A DNA stretch of 64,000 nucleotides from Curtobacterium sp. MCPF17_052 (GCF_003234085.1 NZ_QKSD01000009.1:152116-216115), one strand, 5' to 3'; positions 1 through 8,959 are shown, counted from the stretch's first letter. The notes: generated by a model not told the origin, from the sequence alone. A program made the numbers and translations.

Positions 1-1
1 C

Positions 2-907
2 GCCGGTCCCGTCCCCACCCTCGAGTGGCTGGTCGGCGTCGTGGACGAGCTCCTCGACTCGGTCGGCCGCGTCCGCGACGACGTCATCGCGTTCGGCATC
101 GGCCTGCCCGGCCCCGTCGAGTTCTCCACCGGACGTCCCGCGAACCCGCCGATCATGCCCGGCTGGGACGGGTTCGACGTCCCCGGATGGCTCCGTCAGC
201 ACGTCCGTGCCCACGTGCTCGTCGACAACGACGTGAACATCGCCGCGCTGGGGGAACGCGCGCACGGCTGGCCGGACCTCGACCACCTGCTCTTCGTCAA
301 GGTCGCCACCGGCATCGGCTCCGGCATCGTGTCGGAGGGCCGGCTCCAGCGTGGCGCACAGGGCACCGCAGGTGACATCGGGCACGTCCGTGTCTCCCGT
401 GCGGGTGACGTCCCGTGCCACTGCGGCAACACCGGTTGCCTGGAGGCCGTCGCCTCCGGCCCGGCGATCGCCCGGTCACTCCGTGCGAAGGGGCACGACG
501 TCCACACCAGCGCGGACGTCGTCGACCTGGTCGCGCGGTCCGACCTCGACGCGATCGGGGCGGTCCGCCAGGCCGGCCGCGACATCGGCGAGGTCCTCGC
601 CACCTGCGTCTCGCTGATCAACCCGTCCGTCATCGCCCTCGGCGGCTCGATCACCCAGGCCGGGGAGCACCTGCTCGCCGGCGTCCGGGAGGTCGTCTAC
701 TCCCGCTCGATGCCGCTCGCCACCGAACACCTCGTGATCGCACAGTCCCGCGCCGGGTCGATCGCCGCGCTGCAGGGCGCCGCAGCCCTCGCCATCGCGT
801 ACGCGCTCTCCCCCGCGGGCGTCGACGAGTTGGTCACCCTGGCCGAGGGGCGACAGCAACTGACCGAAGGTCGGCACCTCACCGAGGGGCGGCAGCTGGT
901 CTCCTGA
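2..907 (+). CDS. ROK family protein, 5'-truncated by the window edge
   Basis: ROK proteins are sugar kinases or NagC/XylR-type sugar-responsive repressors. The frame is already open at base 2 and reads through the first in-frame GTG (base 41), so the true start lies upstream. The visible part has the ROK zinc motif CHCGNTGCLE near residue 140 and glycine-rich segments of the ASKHA fold (GIGSGIV, ALGGS). A repressor would carry an N-terminal winged helix, which is outside the window, so kinase versus regulator cannot be decided. The C-terminus ends in short repeats (EGRQQLTEGRHLTEGRQL) beyond the usual fold. It is followed after 62 bp by the YqaJ-type gene on the same strand. Confidence 0.85.
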   Translation, partial: AGPVPTLEWLVGVVDELLDSVGRVRDDVIAFGIGLPGPVEFSTGRPANPPIMPGWDGFDVPGWLRQHVRAHVLVDNDVNIAALGERAHGWPDLDHLLFVKVATGIGSGIVSEGRLQRGAQGTAGDIGHVRVSRAGDVPCHCGNTGCLEAVASGPAIARSLRAKGHDVHTSADVVDLVARSDLDAIGAVRQAGRDIGEVLATCVSLINPSVIALGGSITQAGEHLLAGVREVVYSRSMPLATEHLVIAQSRAGSIAALQGAAALAIAYALSPAGVDELVTLAEGRQQLTEGRHLTEGRQLVS

Positions 908-969
908 CCGGCACCGTCCGGCCGCGTGCCGGTTTCGTCCCTGCCGGTGGTCGGGTGGACAATCGTGGG

Positions 970-1734
970 GTGACGATCGTGCAGCCCACTCTCTGGGGCG
1001 ACCTGGATGACGGGTGGGAGGCCCAGCCCGGCTCCGGCACGTCGGCAGCGTCCGGCACGTCGGCAGCGTCCGGCACGTCGTCCGGCCCCGGCACGTCGAC
1101 CGGCGGTCGGTCCACCGGCGCTGTTCGAGCCGCCCGCGCGCACGACACCTTCACGGCCCTCCGCGGACACACCGAGCGGATCGTCGCGCACTCCTCGGAC
1201 CGGGTCGCCTGGCTCCGCGCCCGCGCGATGGGCATCACGGCGACCGACGTCGCCCGCCTCGCCTCGCTCCGTGCCGTCGACGCGGTCGTCGCCGACAAGC
1301 GGTACGGCTCCCGGTTCGCCGGCAACGTCTACACCGAGCACGGCAAGGAACGCGAACCCGTGATCGCCTCGTGGGTGGCCGCGACGCACGGCATCCAGCC
1401 CTCCGCACACCTGTTCCACGCGGCGACGAACCGAGCACACCTGGCGACGCCGGACGGCGTCGGTCTGGACCGCGACGGACGCCTGCTCCTCGCCGAGATC
1501 AAGACGACCGCGAACGGGTTCACCCGGGTCCCCCGGCACTACATGCGGCAGGTCTGGTGGCAGCAGTACGTGCTCGGCGCGGACCGGACGCTGTTCGTGT
1601 GGGAGAAGCACGACGACTTCGTGCCCGTCGCCGACGAGCCCGAGTGCCGGTGGATCGACCGCGACGACGACGCGATCCGGGGTCTCATCGCCCTCGCGGA
1701 CCTGGTGCTCGACCGACTGCGGGACGCTCGCTGA
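970..1734 (+). CDS. YqaJ / lambda-exonuclease-like nuclease, 254 aa
   Basis: The C-terminal two thirds match the YqaJ viral recombinase fold, a PD-(D/E)XK 5'-3' exonuclease. Visible signs are an N-terminal helix rich in Arg (VAWLRARAMGITATDVARL), the conserved FAGNVYTEHGKEREP box, an Asp in TPDGVG and the EIKTT catalytic lysine motif about 20 residues later. The GTG at 970 is chosen because it opens the sequence TIVQPTLWGDL; upstream codons overlap the ROK gene tail region without recognisable protein. Residues about 18-40 are a low-complexity linker made of GTSAAS-type repeats. No phage gene or Bet/RecT-like partner is nearby, so a chromosomal role (repair, or a domesticated phage gene) is inferred only. 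Its last 50 bp overlap the convergent membrane protein gene. Confidence 0.75.
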   Translation: MTIVQPTLWGDLDDGWEAQPGSGTSAASGTSAASGTSSGPGTSTGGRSTGAVRAARAHDTFTALRGHTERIVAHSSDRVAWLRARAMGITATDVARLASLRAVDAVVADKRYGSRFAGNVYTEHGKEREPVIASWVAATHGIQPSAHLFHAATNRAHLATPDGVGLDRDGRLLLAEIKTTANGFTRVPRHYMRQVWWQQYVLGADRTLFVWEKHDDFVPVADEPECRWIDRDDDAIRGLIALADLVLDRLRDAR

Positions 1735-2335
1735 CCGGGATCAGCCGCAGTCGGGACAGCGCGACGACGATCAGTCCCATCAGGCCGATGAACACCGCGA
1801 CACCCAGGCAGTACAGCGCGACCACGCCGTAGCCGGACTCCGGGTCGAGGAACGGGTACGGCACCCAGCCGTCGGTCGCACCGCGGACGACGACCACGAC
1901 CAGCCAGACCGCCGGGTAGACCAGGAACCACCAGACGTCGCGGAAGGCCAGGCGGCTGCGGTCGGAGAACAGCAGCCAGTCCAGCACGACGTACAGCGGG
2001 ATCCACCGGTGCAGGACGTCGTTCGACCAGGACTCCCCCACGGCCTGTCCGACCTGCACCAGCAGGGTGTTGTAGACCAGGCCCGTCGTCGCGATGTACA
2101 CCGTGGCCGCACCCCGGAAGAGGTCCAGGCGGCGGCCTGACTCGCGGCGGCGCAACGCTGCGACGACGGTGAGGACCAGGACGACGGCGACCAGGATGTT
2201 CGACTGGTTCGTGAAGTACCCGAAGAAGTTCCAGAACACGAACCCGTTCTGGAGCGCCCGCTGCAGGTCGTCCACGACGGCGGCGACGATGGCGATCGCC
2301 GCAGCGAGCCGCAGGGTGTTCACGAGGATCCGCAC
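1685..2335 (-). CDS. Pr6Pr family integral membrane protein, 216 aa
   Basis: This is a polytopic membrane protein with about five or six hydrophobic segments spread over residues 5-195. It has the pattern I associate with the actinobacterial Pr6Pr family: an FWNFFGYFTNQSNIL segment near residue 35, WIPLYVVLDWLLF near 115, and WLVVVVVRGATDGWVPYPFLDP near 150. No enzymatic activity is known to me for the family. The last 50 bases are shared with the convergent YqaJ-type gene, so the basic Arg/Pro-rich C-terminal tail (RPAVGRAPGPRGR) is encoded antisense to that gene's end. Confidence 0.75.
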   Translation of the reverse strand: MRILVNTLRLAAAIAIVAAVVDDLQRALQNGFVFWNFFGYFTNQSNILVAVVLVLTVVAALRRRESGRRLDLFRGAATVYIATTGLVYNTLLVQVGQAVGESWSNDVLHRWIPLYVVLDWLLFSDRSRLAFRDVWWFLVYPAVWLVVVVVRGATDGWVPYPFLDPESGYGVVALYCLGVAVFIGLMGLIVVALSRLRLIPVSERPAVGRAPGPRGR

Positions 2336-2376
2336 GGGCCCACGGTACTGGTCCGCCGACTCGTCCGGGAACGAGG

Positions 2377-2404
2377 AACGGCCCGCACCGGAGTGCGGGC
2401 CGTT
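2377..2404 (-). terminator. Intrinsic-type hairpin after rplA
   Basis: An 11-bp perfect stem (AACGGCCCGCA / TGCGGGCCGTT) with a 6-nt loop sits 59 bp past the rplA stop. No U-tract follows, which is common in high-GC actinobacteria. Confidence 0.7.
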
Positions 2405-2462
2405 CGTGTGGTGCTGTTCTGCTGTTCTGCTGCGGATCAGGACGATCCGCCGCTGATCAGGA

Positions 2463-3152
2463 TCAGAAGACGTTGACGTCCAGCGGGATGCCCGGGCCGA
2501 AGGTCGTCGAGACGGCGCCCTTCATGATGTAACGGCCCTTCGCGGCGCTCGGCTTGAGACGGACGATCTCGTCGAGCGCGGTGCTGATGTTCTCGTCGAG
2601 CTGCTCCGGCGTGAACGAGGCCTTGCCGACGACGAAGTGCACGTTGGAGTGCTTGTCGACGCGGAACTCGATCTTGCCGCCCTTGATGTCGTTCACGGCC
2701 TGGGCCACGTTCGGCGTCACGGTACCGGTCTTCGGGTTCGGCATGAGACCACGCGGGCCGAGCACCTTGCCGAGACGACCGACCTTGCCCATGAGCTCCG
2801 GGGTGGAGACCGCGGAGTCGAACGAGGTGTAGCCCTCGGCGACCTTCGCGATGAGCTCGTCGCCACCGACCTCGTCGGCGCCGGCGGCGATGGCAGCCTC
2901 AGCGGCTGCACCCGTCGCGAAGACGATGACGCGGGCGGTCTTGCCGGTGCCGTGCGGGAGGATGACGGTGCCACGCACCATCTGGTCCGCCTTGCGGGGG
3001 TCCACGCCGAGCTTCAGTGCGACCTCGACGGTGGAGTCGGTCTTCGCAGAGCCGGTCTCCTTCGCCAGGGCGACTGCCTCGGTCGGGGTGTAGAACTTGT
3101 CGGCCTCGATCTTCGCGGCCGCGGCGCGGTACGCCTTGGACTTCTTCGCCAT
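2463..3152 (-). CDS. rplA: 50S ribosomal protein L1, 229 aa
   Basis: L1 (uL1) builds the mobile stalk next to the ribosomal E site and in many bacteria represses its own L11-L1 operon. The start [15 protein letters not shown], the length of 229 residues and the conserved [15 protein letters not shown] box near residue 125 identify it. The ATG at 3152 is preceded by AAGGAG at a good distance. It lies 80 bp after rplK in the standard rplK-rplA order and is followed by a hairpin terminator. Confidence 0.98.
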   Translation of the reverse strand: MAKKSKAYRAAAAKIEADKFYTPTEAVALAKETGSAKTDSTVEVALKLGVDPRKADQMVRGTVILPHGTGKTARVIVFATGAAAEAAIAAGADEVGGDELIAKVAEGYTSFDSAVSTPELMGKVGRLGKVLGPRGLMPNPKTGTVTPNVAQAVNDIKGGKIEFRVDKHSNVHFVVGKASFTPEQLDENISTALDEIVRLKPSAAKGRYIMKGAVSTTFGPGIPLDVNVF

Positions 3153-3232
3153 GGTGGTCTCCTTGCGAGATACGTGGTTGGCGAGCCGGCGCGGCTCTCC
3201 CACGGTGAGTACTGGGGTGTGGAGGGTGAGGC

Positions 3233-3664
3233 TCAGGCCTCGACCGTGATGCCCATCGAACGAGCGGTACCGGCGATGATCTTCGTCGCCTGCTCGATGT
3301 CGTTGGCGTTCAGGTCGGCCTGCTTGGTCTCGGCGATCTGACGGATCTGGTCCGCCGTGATGCGTCCGGCCTTCACCGTGTGCGGCGTCGCGGAACCCTT
3401 GTTCACACCCGCAGCCTTCTTGATGAGCTCGGCGGCCGGCGGGGTCTTGAGGATGAACGTGAACGAACGGTCCTCGTAGACGGTGATCTCCACCGGGATG
3501 ACGTTGCCGCGCTGCGACTCGGTCTGGGCGTTGTACGCCTTGCAGAACTCCATGATGTTCACGCCGTGCTGACCGAGCGCCGGACCGATCGGCGGTGCCG
3601 GGTTGGCGGCGCCCGCGTTGATCTGCAGCTTGATCAGGCCCGTGACCTTCTTCTTCGGTGCCAT
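3233..3664 (-). CDS. rplK: 50S ribosomal protein L11, 143 aa
   Basis: L11 (uL11) forms the GTPase-associated centre with 23S rRNA. The protein starts [15 protein letters not shown] and has the family length of 143 residues; [19 protein letters not shown] near residue 20 is the hallmark proline-rich segment. ATG 3664 is chosen over a possible start 10 codons upstream because AGGAGG lies about 8 nt before it. First gene of the rplK-rplA unit; a TAGACT hexamer just after nusG may be its own promoter. Confidence 0.98.
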   Translation of the reverse strand: MAPKKKVTGLIKLQINAGAANPAPPIGPALGQHGVNIMEFCKAYNAQTESQRGNVIPVEITVYEDRSFTFILKTPPAAELIKKAAGVNKGSATPHTVKAGRITADQIRQIAETKQADLNANDIEQATKIIAGTARSMGITVEA

Positions 3665-3784
3665 GTTTCGCTTTCCTCCTGGGATCGAACGCACGGGGAT
3701 CCGTGCACTCTCCCGCGTCTCCGGCGGTTCCGGATCGCGGTGACGGACCCGCAGCGCACGAGGCGCGCGGACCCAAACTCGAAC

Positions 3785-3790
3785 AGTCTA
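3785..3790 (-). promoter_or_regulatory. Possible -10 of an rplKA promoter
   Basis: TAGACT on the minus strand lies just beyond the nusG stop, about 121 nt before the rplK ATG. The transcript would have a leader of roughly 110 nt, where an L1-binding site would be expected by analogy. A 12-bp palindrome (AGCTCTAGAGCT) overlaps the nusG stop. No convincing -35 is visible. Confidence 0.35.
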
Positions 3791-3807
3791 GTGGATGGCG
3801 TCCAGCT

Positions 3808-4923
3808 CTAGAGCTTGGTCACCTGGTCGAAGCTGAGCTCGACCGGCGTCTCGCGCTCGAAGAGCGAGACGAGCACGGTGAGCTTGCCGCTCTCCGGCTT
3901 GATCTCGGAGATCGACCCCGGCAGACCCGCGAACGAGCCCTCCTTGATGGTGATCGTCTCGCCGACCTCGAAGTCGACCTCGGCCTGGGGCTGCGCCTGT
4001 GCGGCGCCGCCACCCTTCGCGCCACCCTTGGTCGGGGCGGTCTCCGCGACCTGGACGAGGGACTTCAGCATGCCGAAGGCCTCGTCGAAGCGGAGCGGGG
4101 TCGGGTTGTGCGCGTTGCCCACGAAGCCGGTCACACCGGGGGTGTGACGGACGACCGACCACGAGTCCTCGTCGAGGTCCATGCGGACCAGCACGTAGCC
4201 GGGGATCCGGACGCGGGTGACCAGCTTGCGCTGCCCGTTCTTGATCTCGACGACGTCCTCCATCGGGACCTCGGCCTGGTAGATGTAGTCCTCCATGGAC
4301 ATCGAGACCATGCGGTTCTCGATGTTCGCCTTCACGCGGCGCTCGAAGCCCGCGTAGGAGTGGATGACGTACCACTTGCCCGGCTTCATCCGCAGTTCGG
4401 CCTTGAACGCCTCGTACGGGTCGACCTCGGACTCTTCTTCGTCGTCCTCGGCCGTGATCGTGACCTCGGTGTCGGGGGCGAGGTCGACCTCGGACTCCGG
4501 GGCGATCGCTCCGAGGGCGTCCGCGGACTCCTCGGCAGCGATGGTCTCGTTCGCCTCGGCGGCGGTCTCGTCCTCGAGCTCGGACTCTTCTTCGTCCTCG
4601 ACGGCCTCGACGGCGGCTTCGGCCTCGTCGGCGGTGTCGATCTCGAGCGCGTCGTCGACGACCGCGTCGGCCTCGGGGTCACGCGACTCGGCGAGGGCGG
4701 CGAGCGTCTCGTCGAGCTCGGCGGCTACCGTGCCGTCGTCCGGCTCGTCACTCAGACCGAGGGACTCGTCGTCCTCGTCCTCGACGGAGATCGCGCGCTC
4801 CTCGGCGGAGTCGGTCGAACGGAGTTCGCTCGTCTCGACGTCGCCTTCCTGGTTCTCCTCGACCTCGGAAGACTGCTCGGCAGCGGTCGCGAGGTCGATG
4901 TCGTCGCGGGAGTAGTCAGACAC
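3808..4923 (-). CDS. nusG: Transcription antitermination factor NusG with long acidic N-terminus, 371 aa
   Basis: NusG binds RNA polymerase through its NGN domain and ribosomal S10 or Rho through its KOW domain. Here the NGN domain begins near residue 183 ([17 protein letters not shown]) and the KOW domain near residue 318 ([17 protein letters not shown]). Residues 1-180 are an extension rich in Glu, Asp, Ser and Ala with no apparent fold; typical bacterial NusG is about 180 residues, and such extensions are common in actinobacteria. The start is GTG at 4923. It lies between secE and rplK, all on the minus strand, the normal order. Confidence 0.97.
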   Translation of the reverse strand: MSDYSRDDIDLATAAEQSSEVEENQEGDVETSELRSTDSAEERAISVEDEDDESLGLSDEPDDGTVAAELDETLAALAESRDPEADAVVDDALEIDTADEAEAAVEAVEDEEESELEDETAAEANETIAAEESADALGAIAPESEVDLAPDTEVTITAEDDEEESEVDPYEAFKAELRMKPGKWYVIHSYAGFERRVKANIENRMVSMSMEDYIYQAEVPMEDVVEIKNGQRKLVTRVRIPGYVLVRMDLDEDSWSVVRHTPGVTGFVGNAHNPTPLRFDEAFGMLKSLVQVAETAPTKGGAKGGGAAQAQPQAEVDFEVGETITIKEGSFAGLPGSISEIKPESGKLTVLVSLFERETPVELSFDQVTKL

Positions 4924-5093
4924 AGTCGGTTCTTTCCGTTCGATGGTGCGGATCGGGTTGGCGCTCGCGTCCCGGGCGGGGAACGGGTCGCCGTCTCCGG
5001 GAGACCGTACCCCGAGGAGGACCGGAGCGGTCGGACCTGCGGTCAGGCCGGGCGCGCCAGGAGTGCAGCGCGCCGGGGTTCATGCCGGCTGGG

Positions 5094-5369
5094 TCAGGCC
5101 GTGGGGCCGTTGCCGAACACGTAGCCGACGCCGAGACCGAACACGAAGTCGAGGACCGACACGAGGATCATCATCACGACGACGAACACGAGCACGACGC
5201 CCGTGTAGCTGAAGAGTTCCTTGCGGGTCGGTGTGACGACCTTGCGCAGTTCGCCGAAGACCTGGCGGATGAACAGTGCGATCGCGGCGAACGGGCCGCG
5301 GCGCTGTGCGCGGTCGACCTTTGCCTGGGCGACGACGTCGTCAGTCGTCTCCACGTCTTTGCTCGCCAC
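5094..5369 (-). CDS. secE: Preprotein translocase subunit SecE, 91 aa
   Basis: SecE clamps the SecY channel. The 91-residue protein has a basic amphipathic stretch containing VFGELRKVVTPTRKELFSYT, the conserved SecE signature, then a single C-terminal membrane span (VVLVFVVVMMILVSVLDFVFG). The GTG at 5369 (VASKDVETTDD) is chosen because a longer frame would run through the tRNA-Trp gene; AAGGG lies 7-8 nt before it. It sits between tRNA-Trp and nusG. Confidence 0.93.
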   Translation of the reverse strand: MASKDVETTDDVVAQAKVDRAQRRGPFAAIALFIRQVFGELRKVVTPTRKELFSYTGVVLVFVVVMMILVSVLDFVFGLGVGYVFGNGPTA

Positions 5370-5388
5370 TTCAACCCTTCCCGATGTG

Positions 5389-5461
5389 CAGGGCGGACAG
5401 GACTTGAACCTGCAACCTGCGGTTTTGGAGACCGCTGCTCTACCAATTGAGCCACCGCCCT
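5389..5461 (-). tRNA. tRNA-Trp (anticodon CCA)
   Basis: A 73-nt cloverleaf on the minus strand has acceptor AGGGCGG/CCGCCCT, discriminator G, loop CTCCAAA with anticodon CCA and a GGTTCAAGTCC T-arm. The 3' CCA is not encoded. It lies 19 bp upstream of secE, a conserved actinobacterial arrangement. Confidence 0.97.
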
Positions 5462-5601
5462 TCGGAACGTCCACCCGTACGGGATCCGGTCGTTCCAGGG
5501 AGAAGAAGTCTGATTCCGACAGACTTCAACCGCCGCAGAACAGTGTACGGGAGTCCCGACGGCGGTGTCCACTTGACGGATGCTCCGGCGCGGCGCGTCG
5601 G

Positions 5602-5607
5602 TAGGCT
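5602..5607 (+). promoter_or_regulatory. -10 TAGGCT, leaderless start of the aminotransferase gene
   Basis: TAGGCT is separated from the GTG at 5614 by 6 nt, which places transcription start at the start codon. No ribosome binding site precedes this GTG. Confidence 0.6.
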
Positions 5608-5613
5608 GACCCC

Positions 5614-6858
5614 GTGAGCACCGACGCCGCCAGCCCTCAGCCCACCGACAGCCCCGACACCAGTACACGGCCCCGCATCGCCTCCCGGATCGCCGCCATC
5701 GCCGAGTCCGCCACCCTCAAGGTCGATGCCAAGGCCAAGGCACTGAAGGCCTCCGGTCGTCCGGTGATCTCCTTCGCCGCCGGCGAGCCCGACTTCGCCA
5801 CCCCGGCACACGTCGTCGACGCGGCCGTCGTGGCGGCGCAGGACCCGGCGAACCACCGGTACACGCCGGCCACGGGCCTCCCGGACCTCAAGCGCGCCGT
5901 CGCCGACAAGACCGCGCGGGAGTCCGGCATCGCCGTCGAACCGTCGCAGGTCATCGTGACGAACGGCGGCAAGCAGGCCGTCTACCAGGCGTTCCAGACC
6001 GTGGTCGACGCCGGCGACGAGGTCCTGCTGCCGGCGCCGTACTGGACCACCTACCCCGAGGCCGTGCGGCTCGCCGGCGGTGTCCCGGTCGACGTCTTCG
6101 CCGGCAGCGAGCAGGGCTACCTGGTGACCGTCGAGCAGCTCGAGGCGGCGCGGACCCCGCGCACCAAGGCGCTGCTCTTCTGCTCCCCCTCGAACCCGAC
6201 CGGCGCCGTCTACTCGGCCGAGCAGACCCGCGCCATCGGCGAGTGGGCGCTGGAGCACGGCATCTGGGTGATCAGCGACGAGATCTACCAGGACCTCGTC
6301 TACGACGGCATCACGTTCTCCGGGGTGCTCGAGGAGGTCCCGGCCCTCGCGGACACGACCATCCTGGTCAACGGCGTCGCCAAGACGTACGCCATGACCG
6401 GCTGGCGGGTCGGGTGGATGATCGGCCCGGCTGACGCGATCAAGGCCGCGTCGAACCTCCAGTCCCACCTGTCGTCGAACGTCTCGAACGTCTCGCAGCG
6501 GGCCGCGATCGCGGCGTTGAACGGCCCGCAGGAGCCCGTCATCGCGATGCGCGACGCCTTCGACCGACGGCGGAAGGCGATCGTCGCGGGTCTCAACGCG
6601 ATCCCGGGCTTCGTGACGCCGGAACCGCAGGGCGCCTTCTACGTCTACCCCGACGTCACCGCGCTCCTCGGTCGCGAGTGGGCCGGCAGCACGCCGACCA
6701 CGACCCTCGAACTCGCCGACCTGATCCTCGAGCACGCCGAGGTCGCGGTCGTCCCCGGTGAGGCGTTCGGACCCTCCGGCTACCTGCGGCTGTCCTACGC
6801 ACTGGGCGACGACGACATCGCCGAGGGCGTCGCGCGGCTGGGTCGCTTCTTCGGCTGA
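5614..6858 (+). CDS. aspC: PLP-dependent class I aminotransferase, probably aspartate aminotransferase, 414 aa
   Basis: Fold-type I aminotransferase of the AspC/AAT subgroup, transferring the amino group of aspartate to 2-oxoglutarate. Visible features are [11 protein letters not shown] (substrate and cofactor region), SNPTG at residues 193-197, [13 protein letters not shown] (PLP-binding Asp and Tyr), the Schiff-base lysine Lys257 in [13 protein letters not shown], and a C-terminal LRLSYA segment with the carboxylate-binding Arg. About 20 N-terminal residues are a variable Ser/Thr/Pro-rich lead. It is divergent from the tRNA-Trp/secE unit and convergent with murB. The neighbourhood matches other actinobacteria. 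Exact substrate preference among amino acids is inferred from family. Confidence 0.88.
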   Translation: MSTDAASPQPTDSPDTSTRPRIASRIAAIAESATLKVDAKAKALKASGRPVISFAAGEPDFATPAHVVDAAVVAAQDPANHRYTPATGLPDLKRAVADKTARESGIAVEPSQVIVTNGGKQAVYQAFQTVVDAGDEVLLPAPYWTTYPEAVRLAGGVPVDVFAGSEQGYLVTVEQLEAARTPRTKALLFCSPSNPTGAVYSAEQTRAIGEWALEHGIWVISDEIYQDLVYDGITFSGVLEEVPALADTTILVNGVAKTYAMTGWRVGWMIGPADAIKAASNLQSHLSSNVSNVSQRAAIAALNGPQEPVIAMRDAFDRRRKAIVAGLNAIPGFVTPEPQGAFYVYPDVTALLGREWAGSTPTTTLELADLILEHAEVAVVPGEAFGPSGYLRLSYALGDDDIAEGVARLGRFFG

Positions 6859-6880
6859 CCTCGGCGCGATCACACCCCGC

Positions 6881-6950
6881 ACACCGCGCCCCGCTCCGCG
6901 CATCGCTCCCCGTCGAGACGGGGCGCGATGCACGGAGCGGGGCGCGGTGT
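6881..6950. terminator. 70-nt hairpin between convergent aminotransferase and murB genes
   Basis: An 18-bp perfect outer stem (6881-6898 with 6933-6950) encloses a 7-bp and a 5-bp stem separated by single mismatches, closed by a 6-nt loop. It can act on both strands as a bidirectional terminator. Confidence 0.65.
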
Positions 6951-7044
6951 CGTCCACGGAACGAGACCACCGAGCGTGGTGCGCGGTCGTCGGGTACGAC
7001 GGGGCGCGATCACCGGACGCGGTGCGACCTCGGCGCGCCGGACG

Positions 7045-8076
7045 TCAGCCGGACAGGTCGCCGACCACGACCGGCTCCGGGACGAGCGTCACCCCGAAGC
7101 GGTTCGCCACGGTCAGCTGCACGTACCGCGCGAGCTCGGCGACCTGGGCGGCCGTCGCTCCCCCACGGTTCGTCAGCGCCAGGGTGTGCTTCGAGGAGAT
7201 CGCCGCTCGTGACCCCGGCACGCCGTACCCACGGTGGATCCCGGCGTGCTCGATGAGCCACGCTGCGCTGAGCTTCACGTCGTCGCCGGCCGGCCAGCGC
7301 GGTGCGTCGGCGGGCATCGTCTCGGCGAACCCGGCCGACACGATCGGGTTGGTGAAGAAGGACCCGGCGCTCCAGGTGTCCGGGTCGGCGTCGTCGAGCA
7401 CCATGCCCTTCGACCCGCGGAGCCGCAACACCTCGGCGCGGACCTCGGCGGGGGCGACGCGGGTGCCGAGCTCGACGCCCAGGGACCCGGCGAGCTGGGC
7501 GTACCGCACGGGCACGCCGTCGTCGGTCGCCGTGCCGAGCCGGAACTCGACCGTCAGGACGACGCCGCGGCGCCCGTGCTTCAACGTGCTCGTGCGGTAG
7601 CCGAGCGCCAGCTCGGACGCAGGGACCCAGGAACGCTCCCCGGTCTCGGCGTCCAGGAAGTCGACCGCGGTGAGCACGTCGGACAGCTCGACCCCGTAGG
7701 CGCCGATGTTCTGCACGGGGGCGGCGCCGACCGTGCCCGGGATGCCGCTGAGGGCCTCCAGGCCGGTCCACCCGCGCTCGACGGTCGTCGCGATGAACGC
7801 GTCCCACGGCTCTCCCGCCGCGACGCGGACGGTGACCCCGTCGTCGTCGGACTCGGCGCTGACCCCGCGGGTGCGGACCACGACGACGGTGCCGGGGAAG
7901 CCCTGGTCGGCGACCAGCAGGTTGCTGCCGCCGCCGAGGACCAGCCAGTCGTCCTCGTCCGACCACGCCTCGACGACGTGGGCGACGAGGTCGTCGGTCG
8001 TGTCCGCGACCAGGAGGCGGCCGGCCGGGCCGCCGACGCGGAGGGTGGTGAGCTCGGCGAGCGTCGTGTCCGTCAC
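7045..8076 (-). CDS. murB: UDP-N-acetylmuramate dehydrogenase MurB, 343 aa
   Basis: MurB reduces UDP-GlcNAc-enolpyruvate with NADPH and FAD, the second committed step of peptidoglycan precursor synthesis in the cytosol. The FAD domain shows LGGGSNLLVADQGFPG near residue 48, GIPGTVGAAPVQNIGAYG near 110 and SELALGYRTSTLKHG; the catalytic serine lies in AGSFFTNP near residue 230. GTG 8076 is the start: it begins 2 bp after the stop of the dehydratase gene upstream, suggesting translational coupling in a three-gene operon. Confidence 0.95.
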   Translation of the reverse strand: MTDTTLAELTTLRVGGPAGRLLVADTTDDLVAHVVEAWSDEDDWLVLGGGSNLLVADQGFPGTVVVVRTRGVSAESDDDGVTVRVAAGEPWDAFIATTVERGWTGLEALSGIPGTVGAAPVQNIGAYGVELSDVLTAVDFLDAETGERSWVPASELALGYRTSTLKHGRRGVVLTVEFRLGTATDDGVPVRYAQLAGSLGVELGTRVAPAEVRAEVLRLRGSKGMVLDDADPDTWSAGSFFTNPIVSAGFAETMPADAPRWPAGDDVKLSAAWLIEHAGIHRGYGVPGSRAAISSKHTLALTNRGGATAAQVAELARYVQLTVANRFGVTLVPEPVVVGDLSG

Positions 8077-8078
8077 GG

Positions 8079-8501
8079 TCAGTGGAACGCCACCGTGACC
8101 TGTGCCTTGCCGAGCACGGTCTGCCCGGCGGCGGTCACGGTGAGGTCGATGCGCAGCGGTCGGCCCTGCTCGTCGAGTGTGCCGACCTTGGCGACGACAC
8201 CGACGTCGGCCCCGTCGATCGGGTCGACGACGACGGGACGGGTGAAGCGGACGCCGTACGATGCGACCCAGCCGCGGTCGCCGAGCCACTCGGCGACCGG
8301 CTGGACAGCCAGACCCATCGTGAGCATGCCGTGCGCCAGGACACCGGGCAGGCCGACCGACGCGGCGACGTCGTCTCGGTAGTGGATCGGGTTGAAGTCG
8401 CCGGAGGCGCCGGCGTACCGGACGAGCGAGTCGCGCGTGAGGTGCACCTGTCGCTCCGCGACGACGGTGCCGACCTGCAGGTCGGAGGCGGTGTCGGTCA
8501 T
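8079..8501 (-). CDS. MaoC-fold (R)-hydroxyacyl dehydratase, catalytic type, 140 aa
   Basis: Hot-dog-fold dehydratase. The motif YAGASGDFNPIHYRDDVAASVGLPGVLAHGMLTMGL contains the Asp-His catalytic pair of the HadB/MaoC hydratase family (given here in two pieces: SGDFNPIHYRD and GVLAHGMLTMG). In mycobacteria the HadA and HadB pair lies next to tRNA-Trp-secE, and the same neighbourhood is seen here. Whether it acts in fatty acid elongation in this organism is inferred. The ATG at 8501 overlaps the stop of the upstream partner by 4 bp. Confidence 0.85.
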   Translation of the reverse strand: MTDTASDLQVGTVVAERQVHLTRDSLVRYAGASGDFNPIHYRDDVAASVGLPGVLAHGMLTMGLAVQPVAEWLGDRGWVASYGVRFTRPVVVDPIDGADVGVVAKVGTLDEQGRPLRIDLTVTAAGQTVLGKAQVTVAFH

Positions 8502-8947
8502 GCGTCATCTCCTCGGACGACGAGGGTGGACGTGGCGGTGACGACGTGCTCACCGTCGGCGTCGACGACCGTCGACTCGGCGGTGACCATCGCGTTGCCG
8601 CCGAGGGTCTTGACGCTCGTCACGGCCAGGGTGGCGATCAGCTCGTCACCGGCGACGATCGGGCGCGCGTAGGCGAACCGCTGCTCGCCGTGCACGACGC
8701 GGGAGAAGTCGATGCCGGCGTCCGGCTCGGCGAGGAGCTGCGCGAGCGTGGCTTCCTGCACGACGACCGCGAAGGTCGCCGGTGCGACGACGTCGGCGTG
8801 CCCGGCGGCTCGGGCGGCCGCGGGGTCGGAGTGGATCGGGTTCGTCGCGAACACGGCGCGGGAGAACTCGCGCACCTTCTCGCGACCGACCAGGTACGGC
8901 GGGGCCGGCGGGAACGTCCTGCCGACGAGCTCGGGGTTCACTGACAC
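8498..8947 (-). CDS. FAS1-type MaoC-like dehydratase domain protein (HadA-like), 149 aa
   Basis: This is the partner hot-dog protein: it has the FPPAPPYLVGREKVREFSRAV entry and NPIHSDPAAARAAGHADVV segment typical of the N-terminal, substrate-binding subunit of two-chain (R)-hydroxyacyl dehydratases. It is first in the operon HadA-like, HadB-like, murB. The GTG at 8947 follows a TAGACT hexamer by 6 nt, so the operon probably starts without a leader. Confidence 0.82.
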   Translation of the reverse strand: MSVNPELVGRTFPPAPPYLVGREKVREFSRAVFATNPIHSDPAAARAAGHADVVAPATFAVVVQEATLAQLLAEPDAGIDFSRVVHGEQRFAYARPIVAGDELIATLAVTSVKTLGGNAMVTAESTVVDADGEHVVTATSTLVVRGDDA

Positions 8948-8953
8948 CGCAGC

Positions 8954-8959
8954 AGTCTA
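8954..8959 (-). promoter_or_regulatory. -10 TAGACT, leaderless start of the dehydratase-murB operon
   Basis: On the minus strand TAGACT is followed by GCTGCG and then the GTG of the HadA-like gene. Confidence 0.55.

Noticed and set aside
970..1734. Evidence of a prophage from the YqaJ-type gene
   Set aside because: Neighbours are ordinary chromosomal genes and base composition matches; no structural or replication phage genes are present.
3658..5124. A 488-codon frame opposite nusG
   Set aside because: Antisense to nusG and rplK; product is an Asp/Leu/Val/Arg-rich string from the acidic extension.
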